Shown here: piece after piece, positions 33,697 through 44,150 of the stretch
How positions within the stretch are numbered: the stretch's first letter is position 1
How the letters are laid out: each line of letters begins with the position of its first letter
DNA from: Hofstenia miamia
Lineage: Eukaryota > Xenacoelomorpha > Acoela > Hofsteniidae
Length of the DNA: 44,900 bases
NCBI GenBank assembly: GCA_900660155.1
Contig: CABFPE010000318.1
Coordinates: 548,935 to 593,834 of the forward strand
Direction: 5' to 3'
The notes under the pieces: model-generated
Databases searched by the model: none
The model's input: only the letters and a program-made list of their open reading frames with translations
What the model was told of the DNA's origin: nothing
Made by a program: the position numbers and the translations under genes

Positions 33697-34716
33697 TGGT
33701 CAATGGTAGTGAAATTTCACCAACAAAGCGGGTTCAAATTCATATCTTGTACGAGGAGGGGTACAATTATCACGCTATAGCTGTTAGAATAGGCGTGTAA
33801 GTATGTTCGGTATCCAGAAGTGTTACTCGCTATCAGCAACTGCACATTTTTTTCCTCTCGAAAGCGGTCTGGAAGACCAAAAGTGTTAACCCCTCATACT
33901 GGCCGTCTCATTCACCGTTACGTCGTCAAGTAACCATTCTCTTCATCTTCTGAAGTCAAAGCAAATCTAGATGCAGTAGTGCAGAATGTATCAACACGCA
34001 CCATTAGGCGTCGATTGAATACTACCTTTGACCTTCCATCGCGCAAACCGGCAGCCAAACCCCGATTGTCTACAAAGAACATTCGAGACTGGTTGCGCTT
34101 CTGCAGGCAATACCAACACTACACCCCTGAGATGTGGCATCAAGTAATGTTTAGTGACGAGTCCAAGATTTGCCAGTTTACATCATACCGGCCACACGCT
34201 CGACGACCAATAAACCAAAGATTCAACACACGTTACACGCAACAAACTGTCCGCTCAGCGCCTTCTGTGATGATTTGGGGTGCTATATGCGAATGGGTGT
34301 GCTGGTCTGCATTTTGTTCCTCACAACGAGACAGTAAAGCCAAGGCCGACCTCAAAATAATTCAGGAGAAAGTTCCCATGTTTATGCAGCTTCGCGGAAC
34401 ATCTGTACTACAACAAGTTGGTGCTCTTTTCCACAGCGCCAAAGTTGTGAAACAGTGGATTGCATCACAAGAATTTCGGCTGCTTGAGAACTGGTCGGGA
34501 AATTCCCCAGACCTCAACGTTATAGAAAATTGCTGGCATCACATCAAAAATTGTCTGAGGAAACGCCAATGCACATCACTCGACAATCTGCAGGAGCAAA
34601 TTAAAGTGGTATGGTGCACAGAGATTACTGATGATTATTGTAGAAAGCTCGTTGAGTCAATGTCAAATCGCATTGCTGCGTGTTTGGCCAATAATGGCAG
34701 ACATACAAAATATTAG
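33697..34716 (+). pseudogene. Tc1-like transposase, nearly full length but dead
   Basis: The N-terminal region begins at the ATG at 33697 (SEISPTKRVQIHILYEEGYN), a helix-turn-helix opening typical of Tc1-like proteins. A stop and frameshift follow before a clean 245-codon frame from 33979 to 34716. Within that frame TRTIRRRLN leads into the catalytic core. FSDES at residues 58-62 carries the first Asp (residue 60). APSVMIWGAI follows at 94-103. QQVGALFHSAK has Val147 where the second catalytic Asp should be. NSPDLNVIENCW at 175-186 keeps the Glu (residue 183). The C-terminus ends GRHTKY, like Tc1 proteins. Thirty-five residues separate Val147 from Glu183. The lost Asp and the broken N-terminus mean no activity. 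Confidence 0.95.
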
Positions 34717-34907
34717 TGAGTTTTTCTGAATTACCTATTTACTTTCTACATGGTGTTATCATATTGTTTCTACATTATGTTATTATGTAAATATGTTCCT
34801 TGCATATAACTTATTTTGCATATTACAAACTTTAAAGTAAACTATTGCTAGACTTATATTGTTTCTACATTGCGTTTTTTAGTGTAAAGTACAAAAATTT
34901 CTAAATT

Positions 34908-34937
34908 TGGAAAGTGTTCCCAAAATTTTAGCCAGTA

Positions 34938-34940
<3 letters not shown>
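34908..34940. repeat. Probable right terminal repeat of the Tc1-like element
   Basis: About 190 bases after the transposase stop, CCCAAAATTTTAGCCAGTACTG leads directly into a (TA)n run. Ends of the form CAGTACTGTA beside a TA target are typical of Tc1-like elements. I did not find a matching left end upstream of 33697, so the 5' end may be truncated or heavily mutated. Confidence 0.65.

Positions 34941-34969
<29 letters not shown>
34941..34969. repeat. (TA)n microsatellite at a transposon end
   Basis: A TA run of 29 bases starts exactly where the Tc1-like terminal repeat stops. Tc1 elements duplicate TA on insertion, so insertion into, or expansion from, the TA target explains the position. 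Confidence 0.9.
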
Positions 34970-34972
<3 letters not shown>

Positions 34973-35084
34973 AATTTTGATTTCTTACCTTTCATTGAAT
35001 TTGATCTATTAGATGGTTCTAAAATTTTAAATTATATACCGTAAAATTAGAATAATTAATGCATTATTATAGTATTGATTACAA

Positions 35085-35171
35085 TAATCACGAACCTTCC
35101 AGACATGGCGTGACCTGCTCTAACTAGTGACCCATTTGACCCTTGACCTGCATGACCCGCGTACACCCCTG
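35085..35171. repeat. Isolated hAT terminal fragment
   Basis: Read in reverse, the end begins CAGGGGTGTACGCGGGTCAT and continues through further GGTCA strings. CAGGGGTG ends with repeated GGGTC-like motifs are common in hAT elements. The flank 35172-35179 (ATTAATAT) would be the target duplication, but no left partner was found. Confidence 0.5.
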
Positions 35172-35204
35172 ATTAATATTCAAAATAAACTAATAATGAG
35201 TCAA

Positions 35205-35640
35205 AAACGGTTAACACTTCATGTGACATCCTCTCACAGCCAACATTGCTTCAAAGTGTTTACACTACCTTGGAGAAAATTTTAGGAACCTGGATTACAG
35301 AACCACTCTGAATTCAAGCTACAAATGATTTCCCAATTTCTAGTCACCATTTTAAGACATCCTGCTTAATGAACCTCAAAAACTTTCAATTGGATTAGAT
35401 CAGGATTATTCCCAAGCAATTAAAGAACATCGACATTTGTAAGCAAATATAGGTTTTGACATTGTGAGTGTGTGGCAAATTGCACTGCTATACAGGAAAA
35501 TGCATTCATCGAAACATTTGTGGATCTTCGCAATATTTCTGCATATTCAATATTCCATTCATTGCATGCACCTTTATTATTAGTCATTTGCATAAGGTGG
35601 ATGGAATGATGAATGTACAAACACTATGTCTGTAGTAGTA
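35205..35640 (-). pseudogene. Tc1-like transposase 3' fragment, second copy of a different lineage
   Basis: Minus-strand translation shows, across frames, SAICHTLTMSKP (about 35455-35490), resembling the D-x-A-x-x-H-T block. Then PDLI and PIESF-GSLSRM (about 35360-35405) match the SPDLNPIE-x-L-W-G-x-L block, and a C-terminal KHFEAMLAVRGCHMKC resembles the R-x-x-x-V-x-x-x-x-G-x-x-x-K-Y/C end. Upstream, KVHAMNGILNMQKYCED resembles the G-x-M-N-x-x-x-Y region. Several stops and frameshifts break it. It lies head-on to the plus-strand Tc1-like element on its left and differs from it in sequence. Confidence 0.7.
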
Positions 35641-38600
35641 TTTGGGGAGCTAAACATTTTAGTTTCAAAATTTCTTTTCAATAATTATATTTCTCAAGAT
35701 ATGTTTCCTTTGACTATTTACTATATACTGTATCTGTATATTGGTAAATATGCTACTTTATTCCAAAAGCAAAAAATATATAAAATTGCAATACTCTAAT
35801 GTGTTCATGGTAATTTGTACCATGCTGTAGCATGTAGCTAGCGTAGGTCACAAAGATTTTGAATCTTGACATATTAAATTTTTTGCCTATTTATGCTAAA
35901 GGTGTTTGAATTATGTTTTTGCTTTTGCTATATTCTATAAATATATTAATCTTATAAGAAATTTTCGTGATATTTTGAATATTTACTAGAAACATTAATT
36001 CTAAGGTTAACATATCGTATTTATTTCAACACTTTAGTAAATGATTTGATCTTTTAGAGGGAGATTTTGCGTTTGTATATCTATCTATCCTTAATTGTCA
36101 TTTTTATCGTTCTATTCTATCTTTTCTCATTTTTCAAGGTGCTATTTGGTTGTTCATGTTTCTTGAGCAAATTACTTTAATAACAATAAATTGCAAGTTT
36201 GTAAAATTGTCAGGATTCCGGAAAGTTGCTATCTCTTCCGGTCCAGTCCCTCCCATCATCTTGTCAAAATTAATGGAATTGCAACATTTAACTAAACATC
36301 TAAACAATAAACTGTGACGTGAAGATAAAAAATCTACTGATATGCATTATACAGAATTCTATTTTTTACTTTAAAGCATTTTTGATTAATAACACCTGCT
36401 GATTATAGATTTTTAATATCCGTCTATCCTTTTAACAATGACCTTAACATATATACTCTTTTTGAAGAAAACAACCAAAAATATTCTAACATAATTTTAT
36501 GCTTTAATGATTGCCGCTCTATCTCAGTTAATTTGATTGGACGCACATTTGTTTATGATTTTGTCAACAAATATAATTTAGTTATTTCTGTTTTGTTATT
36601 CCATAGCTATTATCGTTTAATATTTAAGATGAAATTAATTTTATTTATTTAAATTTACTCCTAAATCGAATGAAAGAGTCCGGCTTTCTGTGCTGATCAG
36701 AGACATTTCTGACATCTATGGCAACTCAATAGTTCAACTCCAAGCGCCAAAGCTAGCGAACGTTTTCCAACACAAATAAACAAATCGACGTGTTATTCTG
36801 GATACATGATCATATCAATATTGTTAACTAAACATAGCTTACATAAAATAAAACTTGTGAACGTCTTGTGAGGGACAAGTATACAACTGTTTACAAATAA
36901 TTCAAAATTTATCATGTTACCAAATACAATTTAGTTGAAAGATTTGACCAGATCTGAGTAGCATTTAAAATAACAAAAATTTAGTCCTGCAATTATTTTT
37001 AAAAATTATTTTTAATAAATAATTGTTTTTAAAAAATTATCTAGTTGCAACTTCGAAAACGGCACATACTTTGGTAAAACAAACATGTTGAAATCTCACA
37101 TATCATTATTACCTAACTACTGTATAATTTTTTGATGTGAATATCTAAGAAACAGTTAAAACTACCCAATCCTAATAGGCAAACTCTATAAATACGAACG
37201 TAAAATATTTAATATTTTTTAAATATGTAAACATCTTCAAACAGGCATACAGTTATTTATTACATAGAATGTATTGGATGGCTTTGCACAAAATTTGATA
37301 ATCACTAAATCCTTTTTCCACATACAACTTACTTGTTCCTACAAGCCCTGACAAATTCCTCACTTTTAATAAAATTTGTAAATGGCTTTCGAATAAGCTA
37401 AGTTGACTATAGTATCTAACTTCAACATTTTTCTTTGTGTTTTATCAATAGGTCTCCGCAATTATTGCAGAAATTTAGAGTTTTCATTGTTTTTTTGTAA
37501 TGATTGCCTCCAAAGTTTTCACTTTTAGCATATGCTAACCGTTGCAGAAAGCAGGAATGAAATCTGATTTAGGTAATTTACGTTAATCCAAATTATCAAT
37601 TCTGATAACGTCCCATTAAACAAACAACTTCCTGCTGATCAAATCTAGTTGATTAGTATATCTAACTGTCCTGCATTTGTTAATTGTAAACAACTGTATA
37701 TCTAATATCCCAAGTTGATTTATGTAGAAACTACTGTGCATTGTCAAAAATACATTCCACATCAGGTTATGCTGGGGGAAAGCTTGTCAAATGTTTAGTG
37801 CCAGGCGGCACTGGCTTTTAACTAACTTTGCTTCTTCATGCGTAAAAGAATGGTGTACGATAGTATGCAAAACCATACAGCTTTTTAATAAAATGGAAAT
37901 CATCAGTTTATGCAAAGCGAAGGACACAAAAGTAAATTCCTAATAAAATATTTGTATTAAATAGTAAGATGAAATTGACGGAGCCACTTAGAAGATTTAT
38001 AAATTTTTCAACATCGACTAAGCCTCTACGTTGAAATTTTTTTTAAATTTAATCATAGTTTCATTTGCTATTGACTTCAGAAAAATGTTGTACATAGATT
38101 TTGAATTTTTCAATTTAGATATGAACATTTCATACTTGTTTATGATGAACCAAAATTGGAAATTTATAAATAATTTTTTTCAAAAAATTTTATGCAATGA
38201 GCTTTACAAGATAGTATTCAGCCATTTTCATCTTGTGTGAGTATGATACTAACCACGCCCATCCTCCTCGAAGTTCAATATTTATCCCACCATACATTCA
38301 CGATATTTTGTTGCAAGAGATGTACATAAATATATAGTGATTTAATTGTAAATAATTTTGATCCGATGATTTTCCAATGGGTAATAGTAGACCATCTTTG
38401 GAAATGTTCCACGTATATACTGTACCAACAAAGCGTAATTGAATTTATTACATTTTATTCATTTATATTATTTATTGTTTGGTTTTTTGACTGCTTTATT
38501 TCGTCACTTTACTGCCGAAATTGCAAAAATTATCTTATGAATGATTTTCATTACTATATTTTTTAGTTAGAAGCAGTAAGCCCTCACAAAAATCCTTGCG

Positions 38601-39386
38601 ATAATTGTACGATAATACCTTTCTTTGAAGTCGAATATCGGTGAGGAATATACCATCTGACTCTTCTTCACAGTGCCTGCCCTGTTTCTGCTAGACTTAA
38701 TCATAAAATCAATTAAATATGTAAATCAAAATAGAATATTCATTATGAAGAGGTAAATTTGATGGAATTGTAATGATGATACCAAATTTTGTAATTGGAA
38801 AAATGACCAAATTTACACTAGGTGCACAAAACTGTGTGCAGCATTTTAGAAAATCAAAAAAATTTTGTTCAGGTTCTTAAACTGTTAAATTCCACTAAGC
38901 ATTGTATTTGTGATGATAATGTAAACGGTAACTTTTCGGATGAGCAGTAATTTTTATTTCCATTTGAAATCAATTCTAACAATACTAAGCTTGAGAAAGA
39001 CGTTTTTGACTTTTCGCGTAAATAGAATTACGTCAACTAAAGGGATTTAAATTCATAAACACAAAATTAGCACATTTATTACCATATCACTATGTTTACA
39101 TTGAGCGTATAAGCAACCGTTAAATATGTGAACCGTTGAACTTTATATTTGGAAAATTGGAAAAATTCTTTAATTGAATGTACATAAAATTATATGGTTG
39201 TACAAAAAGCTTGGAACTATAGTCTACAGATACAATATAACATTCATGTCCTAATAATACGTGTCTAAATGGCAGAAATGAAATAATAAACACATAAATA
39301 ATGTAGGCCATGCTCGGACAGCATTCTTATTTTGATTGTAACTATTAGTATCAAACTCTCATATATGATTGATGTGCCTAAAAATT

Positions 39387-39408
39387 TATATATATATATA
39401 TATATATA
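39387..39408. repeat. (TA)n microsatellite
   Basis: An uninterrupted TA run of about 22 bases. Confidence 0.9.
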
Positions 39409-40905
39409 GGATATAATTTGTAATTCGTGTTTGGTATAATTTGGTTGAATTAAGATCACAGTTGGAAATGTGTATAGCATTTTATTCTAAAGATTGAACG
39501 CCTTGGTGCAAGCCATTGAATTGTGTAGTGCTCACAATAGCAAGAGTTGGCATACTAAATTGTATTATCAACTACTGGAGGGTAACGAATTTCATTTGTT
39601 ATAAAAATTTAATTTCATCTGGTATAATTGTAAATCATTATAATTAGTATTTGTTTCTTAGATGGTAATCTATCGAGTAATGTCATTAATGGCTATAAGA
39701 AACTGATAAATAGTACATTTTGAAATTTGTAATCAAAATTTAATGCAATGCATATATTATATACAATAATATATAAATTTTTCTTTAAAATTACGGAATT
39801 TTGAGATTTTTAAAACTTTATATTTTGTAGTTTGTTGGCTATGGTTGGCGAATGAATAGCTATTATTGGCTACTGATCCCATTAATGGACCATTGGTTAT
39901 CCGACAATGCTTTGGGTATGATACCAATTGCATTTTCGATTTTTGTGCTCTTAGAAATATTACCCTTTAAAACTTTTTCTATAGATTAAAATTGTCCACA
40001 TGTGTAGAATATTGAATTCTCTCTACTAATGACATTATCCTACGGTTTGAGAGTTGAATCTACTTTTTTACTTTGGATGGAGTCAGAGGACTTGCATAAC
40101 CTAGTCCATTATCATCAATAAAGCAAATTTCAAGTTCTCCAGAAAACACATAATGGTTTGTTGTAAAAACTAATATACTGGCTTAAAAATCATTTAAAAT
40201 ATTATAGCATTTACCCTATATTGAGAAACGAATTGAAATTAATAGAAAAATATTTTTAAACCTGTTCACCAAGGGTTACTTTAAGGCAACAAGCCACTTT
40301 ATCCATATTTTCAACAGTTTAATCCAAGCCTGTAAAAAAAATTGGAAGAGAAAGGGTAGAATATTCCCTATTATGTGGTGCTTTCAGATTTTAAGTATAA
40401 TTATGTGTTCTTAAAGTTTAAGCATTTAAGTTGTTTTTGAAGAAATCAACACCAAGAAATTCCCAGTGGAATCTTTTAAAAGAGCGCCATCACTTTTTAA
40501 GTGAAACTGCACTGATTCCATTATATTTGAAAAATCCCTTCGTCTTTTTTTGGGAGAGGAGCTTGATTTCAAAATTCAATTATTTTATTTGTCAAAAATA
40601 TTAAGAAAATTAATTGGTTTCAATTGATATATTTAAAAACACTAGGAAGTATGAATTAATTAATAATAATAATTAATAACAACCTATCTAATTTATTCTA
40701 ACCTTGAAATTAAATTCTGCTTAGCGCTTTTGAATAAAAATAATTGTGTATATAATTAATTCAGAGTTAATCGGAACTTCTAAAAAATAATATTTGTTAC
40801 TTATATAATTTTCAAAAACCATTTTTTAAGAATATACTAGATTGTTGTATTATTTTTACCAAAAATATTTGGTTTATTTAAATAACACAGAATATCGAAA
40901 ATCGG

Positions 40906-40906
<1 letters not shown>

Positions 40907-40945
<39 letters not shown>
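40907..40945. repeat. (TA)n microsatellite
   Basis: An uninterrupted TA run of about 39 bases. Confidence 0.95.
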
Positions 40946-40947
<2 letters not shown>

Positions 40948-41589
40948 AATATAAATGATATATGTTTGCAGTAATTGGAAAAAGAGAAATCTATTTGATA
41001 GAATTTAAGTTATTAGTACTTAAATGGTTATTTTCTCTTATCGTTTGAATAATTATAGTAAAAAATGCGATAATAAAGATTAGGAAAGTGTCATAGACCT
41101 CACAGAATTTTGAAAATAATTCACATAATCTTCTATTCAGGCATAACAGCTAATTTAATACACATTAAATATAAAAGGTAAACTTTTATTCCAAAAGTTT
41201 TCATAAAATAACATTTTCTGAAAAATTAAAAAAATTTCATGTGGAAATGTTAACAATTCTTCCACAAAACAATTTCTCCTAATGTAATGAAAACAACGTT
41301 TACAGTCCGTTTTGAGAAAATTAACTTAATTTTAAATTATGAGATTAAATAAAAAATTTCACTAGCTTAGCTTAGTTGCTAATGCTATTTGTAAAAGAAA
41401 TTTAAACGAGAACTAAATGTGTGAAAATTGTAATGTTTATTCGTAGTAAAAATTTTTTGATTTCTAGGCTCTAAAACACTTTAATTTCGAATTTATTATA
41501 ATCTAAAATACATGAATGTCTTAAATTCTTTAAGATTTAATCATTAATAACTACTGGCAAAATTTATATTATAAAGCTTAGAAAACAAG

Positions 41590-41880
41590 GTGGTATCACC
41601 AAAGGGAAAGGGGGCATTTGGGTGACGCCTCCCCCCATTTTTAAACATATAGTGCATATTTTTCAAGGTTACAGTGGGAAATGAATTGGACCGAAATTTT
41701 TTATGGGAATTTTCATGCGCAATATAAAATTTAAAATATTATGTGAGATGTGCTGTAAAATTGAAAAGAAATGAGGATGTTATCACGTAAAAAATGGCAC
41801 ATTATTGCTTTAGCGTATAATCCTCTATGAGCGCTTAATTCTAAGTCTCCCCTACTTTGAAAGGCTAGTGACGTCTTTGC
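41590..41880. repeat. Probable short DNA-transposon relic with GC-rich ends
   Basis: The left side reads TATCACCAAAGGGAAAGGGGG then GGGTGACGCCTCCCCCCA. The right side reads CTACTTTGAAAGGCTAGTGA then CGTCTTTG. The two sides share loosely inverted CTTTG/CAAAG and GTGAC strings, like other GC-rich ends in the window. No target duplication was identified, so the boundaries are approximate. Confidence 0.35.
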
Positions 41881-42463
41881 CTAAGTTTTTGGACCAAAAA
41901 ATATTAATCGAAAGCAATTGAATAGCTTTGAAATTCCAAGCACCAAATTTGGCAGATAGATTTTACTTCGTACTTGATGAAAAGGCTCCAAAAATTTGAA
42001 ACTAAAATTCTTCTACTTAAAAATTTTTAAATGAAAATATAAACTAAAATTTTGCAAATCAGTCTAACTGATATATACTTGGCATTTATAAACTCATTGT
42101 TATAACTGGCAGTCTGGAAATAATATTTTTCCAATGCAAATGAAAACCGTATTGCTAAATTAAACAAAAATTTATTTGTATATTATATTTTCATAGCATG
42201 ATGACAAATTTCCTATTTTTGAAATGTTCGTAAATCTCAGGACATTATTTATAAAATTATTTAGCCCTTATATTCACTAATATGACTGAAAGATGCACAC
42301 ATGTGGTTGTTAAAAGCAATGCAAAACACTTCACAGCTCACAATATTATAAGTTATAGTTCAAATTGATGTCACACTGAGATATAACTTACCCATTATTA
42401 GATGATCCAACTAACTAATTACTAGTGTGTTGTATTCCAATGATAAATACATCATTACAGAAG

Positions 42464-43201
42464 TTATGATAATCTCGAAATTGAATAGCCTAATAAAATA
42501 TAAATATGTTTTTCATAAAGACATTTAGTTGAAAAATTAACTAAGAACAAAGTGTTTTCATCATCAACATTGCTAGTTGTGGAAGAAGTTGTAATGATAT
42601 TGTCTGTTGTTTGGGGTCTAGCTGTTGTAGTAAGAAGTGGACAGGTGACAGGCATGTTATTGATGTTTGAATTGCAATTGTTGTCTGACTGACAACATTT
42701 CTTGGGATAACGTGAAGGTGAGTTTAAATAACAAAATTGGTTACAGAGAGTGTGAATTCCCGATTTCATCCATTTCCCTTCACTATTCTGTTCTGAGACA
42801 CATGCGTAATACAGAGAAGTAGCGTTTTTAACATCTTCGTCACATCGAATGAAATTCCTGGTGCAGTTAAACATATTCTGGACATTTGACCAGTCATTAC
42901 AGTGATTCTCATTATCACAACAGTAGACATTTCTAACCTCTGGATCAACACTTTCAACATAGTGACAGCCAGCACACTTGTCCACAAGACCAACACTGGC
43001 AATCTTGTATTTTACCCAAGCTCCATAATCCAGTAGAAGACAAAAATCAAGTCCAGGAACACTCAAATGCTTACAGTTGTTAAGGTTATCTTTTTCGCAG
43101 TGATCTGATATTTTACAATCGATTGATATTGCAGGTGTGAAGAGAAACATAAATGACCCAAAAAAGATCAAATCGCGCATAATTAGCGTCAACACCTTCA
43201 C
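42464..43201 (-). CDS. Secreted or surface protein with two Ly6/uPAR (LU) domains
   Basis: The 245-residue frame starts with a hydrophobic signal sequence (residues 1-26, core LIFFGSFMFLFTPA), probably cleaved near AIS-ID. Domain 1 (residues 29-102) has Cys at 29, 35, 43, 54, 76, 79, 94, 95 and 101 and ends in the LU signature CC-x5-CN (CCDNENHCN). Domain 2 (113-177) has Cys at 113, 120, 134, 153, 157, 169, 170 and 176 and ends CCQSDNNCN. Possible N-glycosylation sites are NCT at 112 and NAT at 126. A Thr/Ser-rich stalk follows (about 190-213). LU proteins are usually GPI-anchored or secreted and act as receptors or modulators outside the cell; no specific partner can be inferred. An internal Met at residue 8 could be the true start. 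The last ~30 residues as read contain no convincing GPI signal, and a short 3' intron may replace them (see the 42490-42548 entry). The three-finger fold is shared with snake toxins, but nothing here suggests a venom role. Confidence 0.88.
   Translation of the reverse strand: MKVLTLIMRDLIFFGSFMFLFTPAISIDCKISDHCEKDNLNNCKHLSVPGLDFCLLLDYGAWVKYKIASVGLVDKCAGCHYVESVDPEVRNVYCCDNENHCNDWSNVQNMFNCTRNFIRCDEDVKNATSLYYACVSEQNSEGKWMKSGIHTLCNQFCYLNSPSRYPKKCCQSDNNCNSNINNMPVTCPLLTTTARPQTTDNIITTSSTTSNVDDENTLFLVNFSTKCLYEKHIYILLGYSISRLS
42490..42548 (-). other. Possible 59 bp intron near the 3' end of the LU-domain gene
   Basis: On the minus strand a GT at 42548 (weak donor, GTTCTTAG) and a good acceptor ending ATATTTTATTAG at 42490 bound 59 bases. 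Splicing keeps the frame and replaces the read-through tail with LFNFEIIITSVMMYLSLEYN plus a few residues, ending at a TAG at 42411-42413. The new tail has a hydrophobic core (IIITSVMMYLSL) like a GPI-attachment or membrane segment placed after a Thr/Ser stalk. The acceptor is convincing but the donor is poor, so this remains an inference. Confidence 0.35.
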
Positions 43202-43400
43202 CGATAATTGATTAGTTGGAAGGCTTCAATCAGGTAGAAAACCTCCACACTTAATATTTATCCACTTAGATTAAAACTATTTCCTCTGCTCCGGTATGCT
43301 GTCTGCTATTTCTGCGTATAAATCTGACCATAATTTACATTTAGCAATCATATACACATTTTGCTGTGATCTGATTGGTTGCAGCCAATCAAAATTCGAA
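43202..43400 (-). promoter_or_regulatory. Putative promoter region of the LU-domain gene
   Basis: About 170-190 bases upstream of the start codon, TGATTGG (43372-43378) and CCAATCA (43385-43391) form a perfect inverted pair of CCAAT boxes spaced by 6 bases. An AT-rich ATAAATATT string about 50 bases upstream of the ATG (near 43250) could serve as a TATA element. Transcription start and function are not shown by the sequence. Confidence 0.45.
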
Positions 43401-43689
43401 AATTAATGGCTCAATGTTTTGTATGAGACGAGCATATTTACAAAACACACGAAGGGAACAATTTCGTCAGTTTACTCTAAATAAACGTCAATTTTATGAC
43501 GATTATTTTCCTTAAATAATGTGTGGATAAAATAGAACAATCTATGACTTCATAAAAATATCAATATAGGGATTTAATTAATGAACTTCAATAAAGAGAT
43601 TCCAAGATTTGCTTTTAGATTAGCTATGCATTAGAGGCCAATGAAAAGTATGCATTCAAATCAGTTAATCTAATTTAAATGTAATTTTT

Positions 43690-44150
43690 GCTTTTTCAAA
43701 TTCGTTCTGGATTCCCTGCAAATCAACTTTAGAAGTGCTTAATGTCTTTCTAAATCTTAACCTTGAACAATCTAGCGTCCTTTTAAAAGCATTTTTGAAA
43801 ATTCCTCATGATCCAAGAAAAATATTTTTTACGTTTAAAAAAACATTGACGTTATTTTCAACCGTGACCTCAAGCTTTGCGCACGGCATGCCTCGATACA
43901 TGCAGTCAAAGCTCTTTGTTGCTTTTATGAGCTCAAACGTTATGTATGGAGAAAATGTTAAACTTCTTCAAACATTCGACATTTTAAAAAAAAACTGTTA
44001 AACTTTTCCACCATTTCAGCCACAGCAATACGCTTTAGAAGAAATTTTTAACATTCCTTTAAAGCATGTTCCCCAATAGACCACCATGTCTCACGATTTT
44101 CCATTTTGGTAATAGGCTCGGAGAAAAGTCTTTTTAAATGTGGAAAAACG
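43690..44150 (-). pseudogene. Unrecognised decayed coding-like stretch
   Basis: Minus-strand translation gives stretches in several frames with natural residue mix, unlike the AT-biased peptides elsewhere: SEPITKMENRETWWSIGEHA, KRIAVAEMVEKFNSFF, KNAFKRTLDCSRLRF and TLSTSKVDLQGIQNEFEKAK. Stops and frame changes separate them. I do not recognise the family. It could be a dead host gene copy, a decayed transposon protein, or exons of a real gene with introns. The plus-strand frame at 43735-44001 covers the same DNA and looks like its shadow. Confidence 0.3.

Larger units (their letters stand above)
35641..42410. other. Long AT-rich region with no recognised gene
   Basis: Open frames at 38031-38240 and 38366-38566 (plus) and 39120-39480 (minus) encode AT-biased hydrophobic peptides with no recognised motif. 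(TA)n runs lie at 39387-39408 and 40907-40945. A GC-rich repeat end lies at about 41590-41640. The left end may hold the 3' UTR of the LU-domain gene, but no poly(A) site could be chosen with confidence. Confidence 0.5.

Noticed and set aside
38031..38566. Two hydrophobic plus-strand frames that could be small membrane proteins
   Set aside because: Phe, Ile, Asn and Lys richness is what AT-rich random sequence gives; no start context or conserved motif.
42766..43002. 78-codon minus-strand frame inside the LU-domain gene
   Set aside because: It is an out-of-frame shadow of the cysteine-rich coding sequence.
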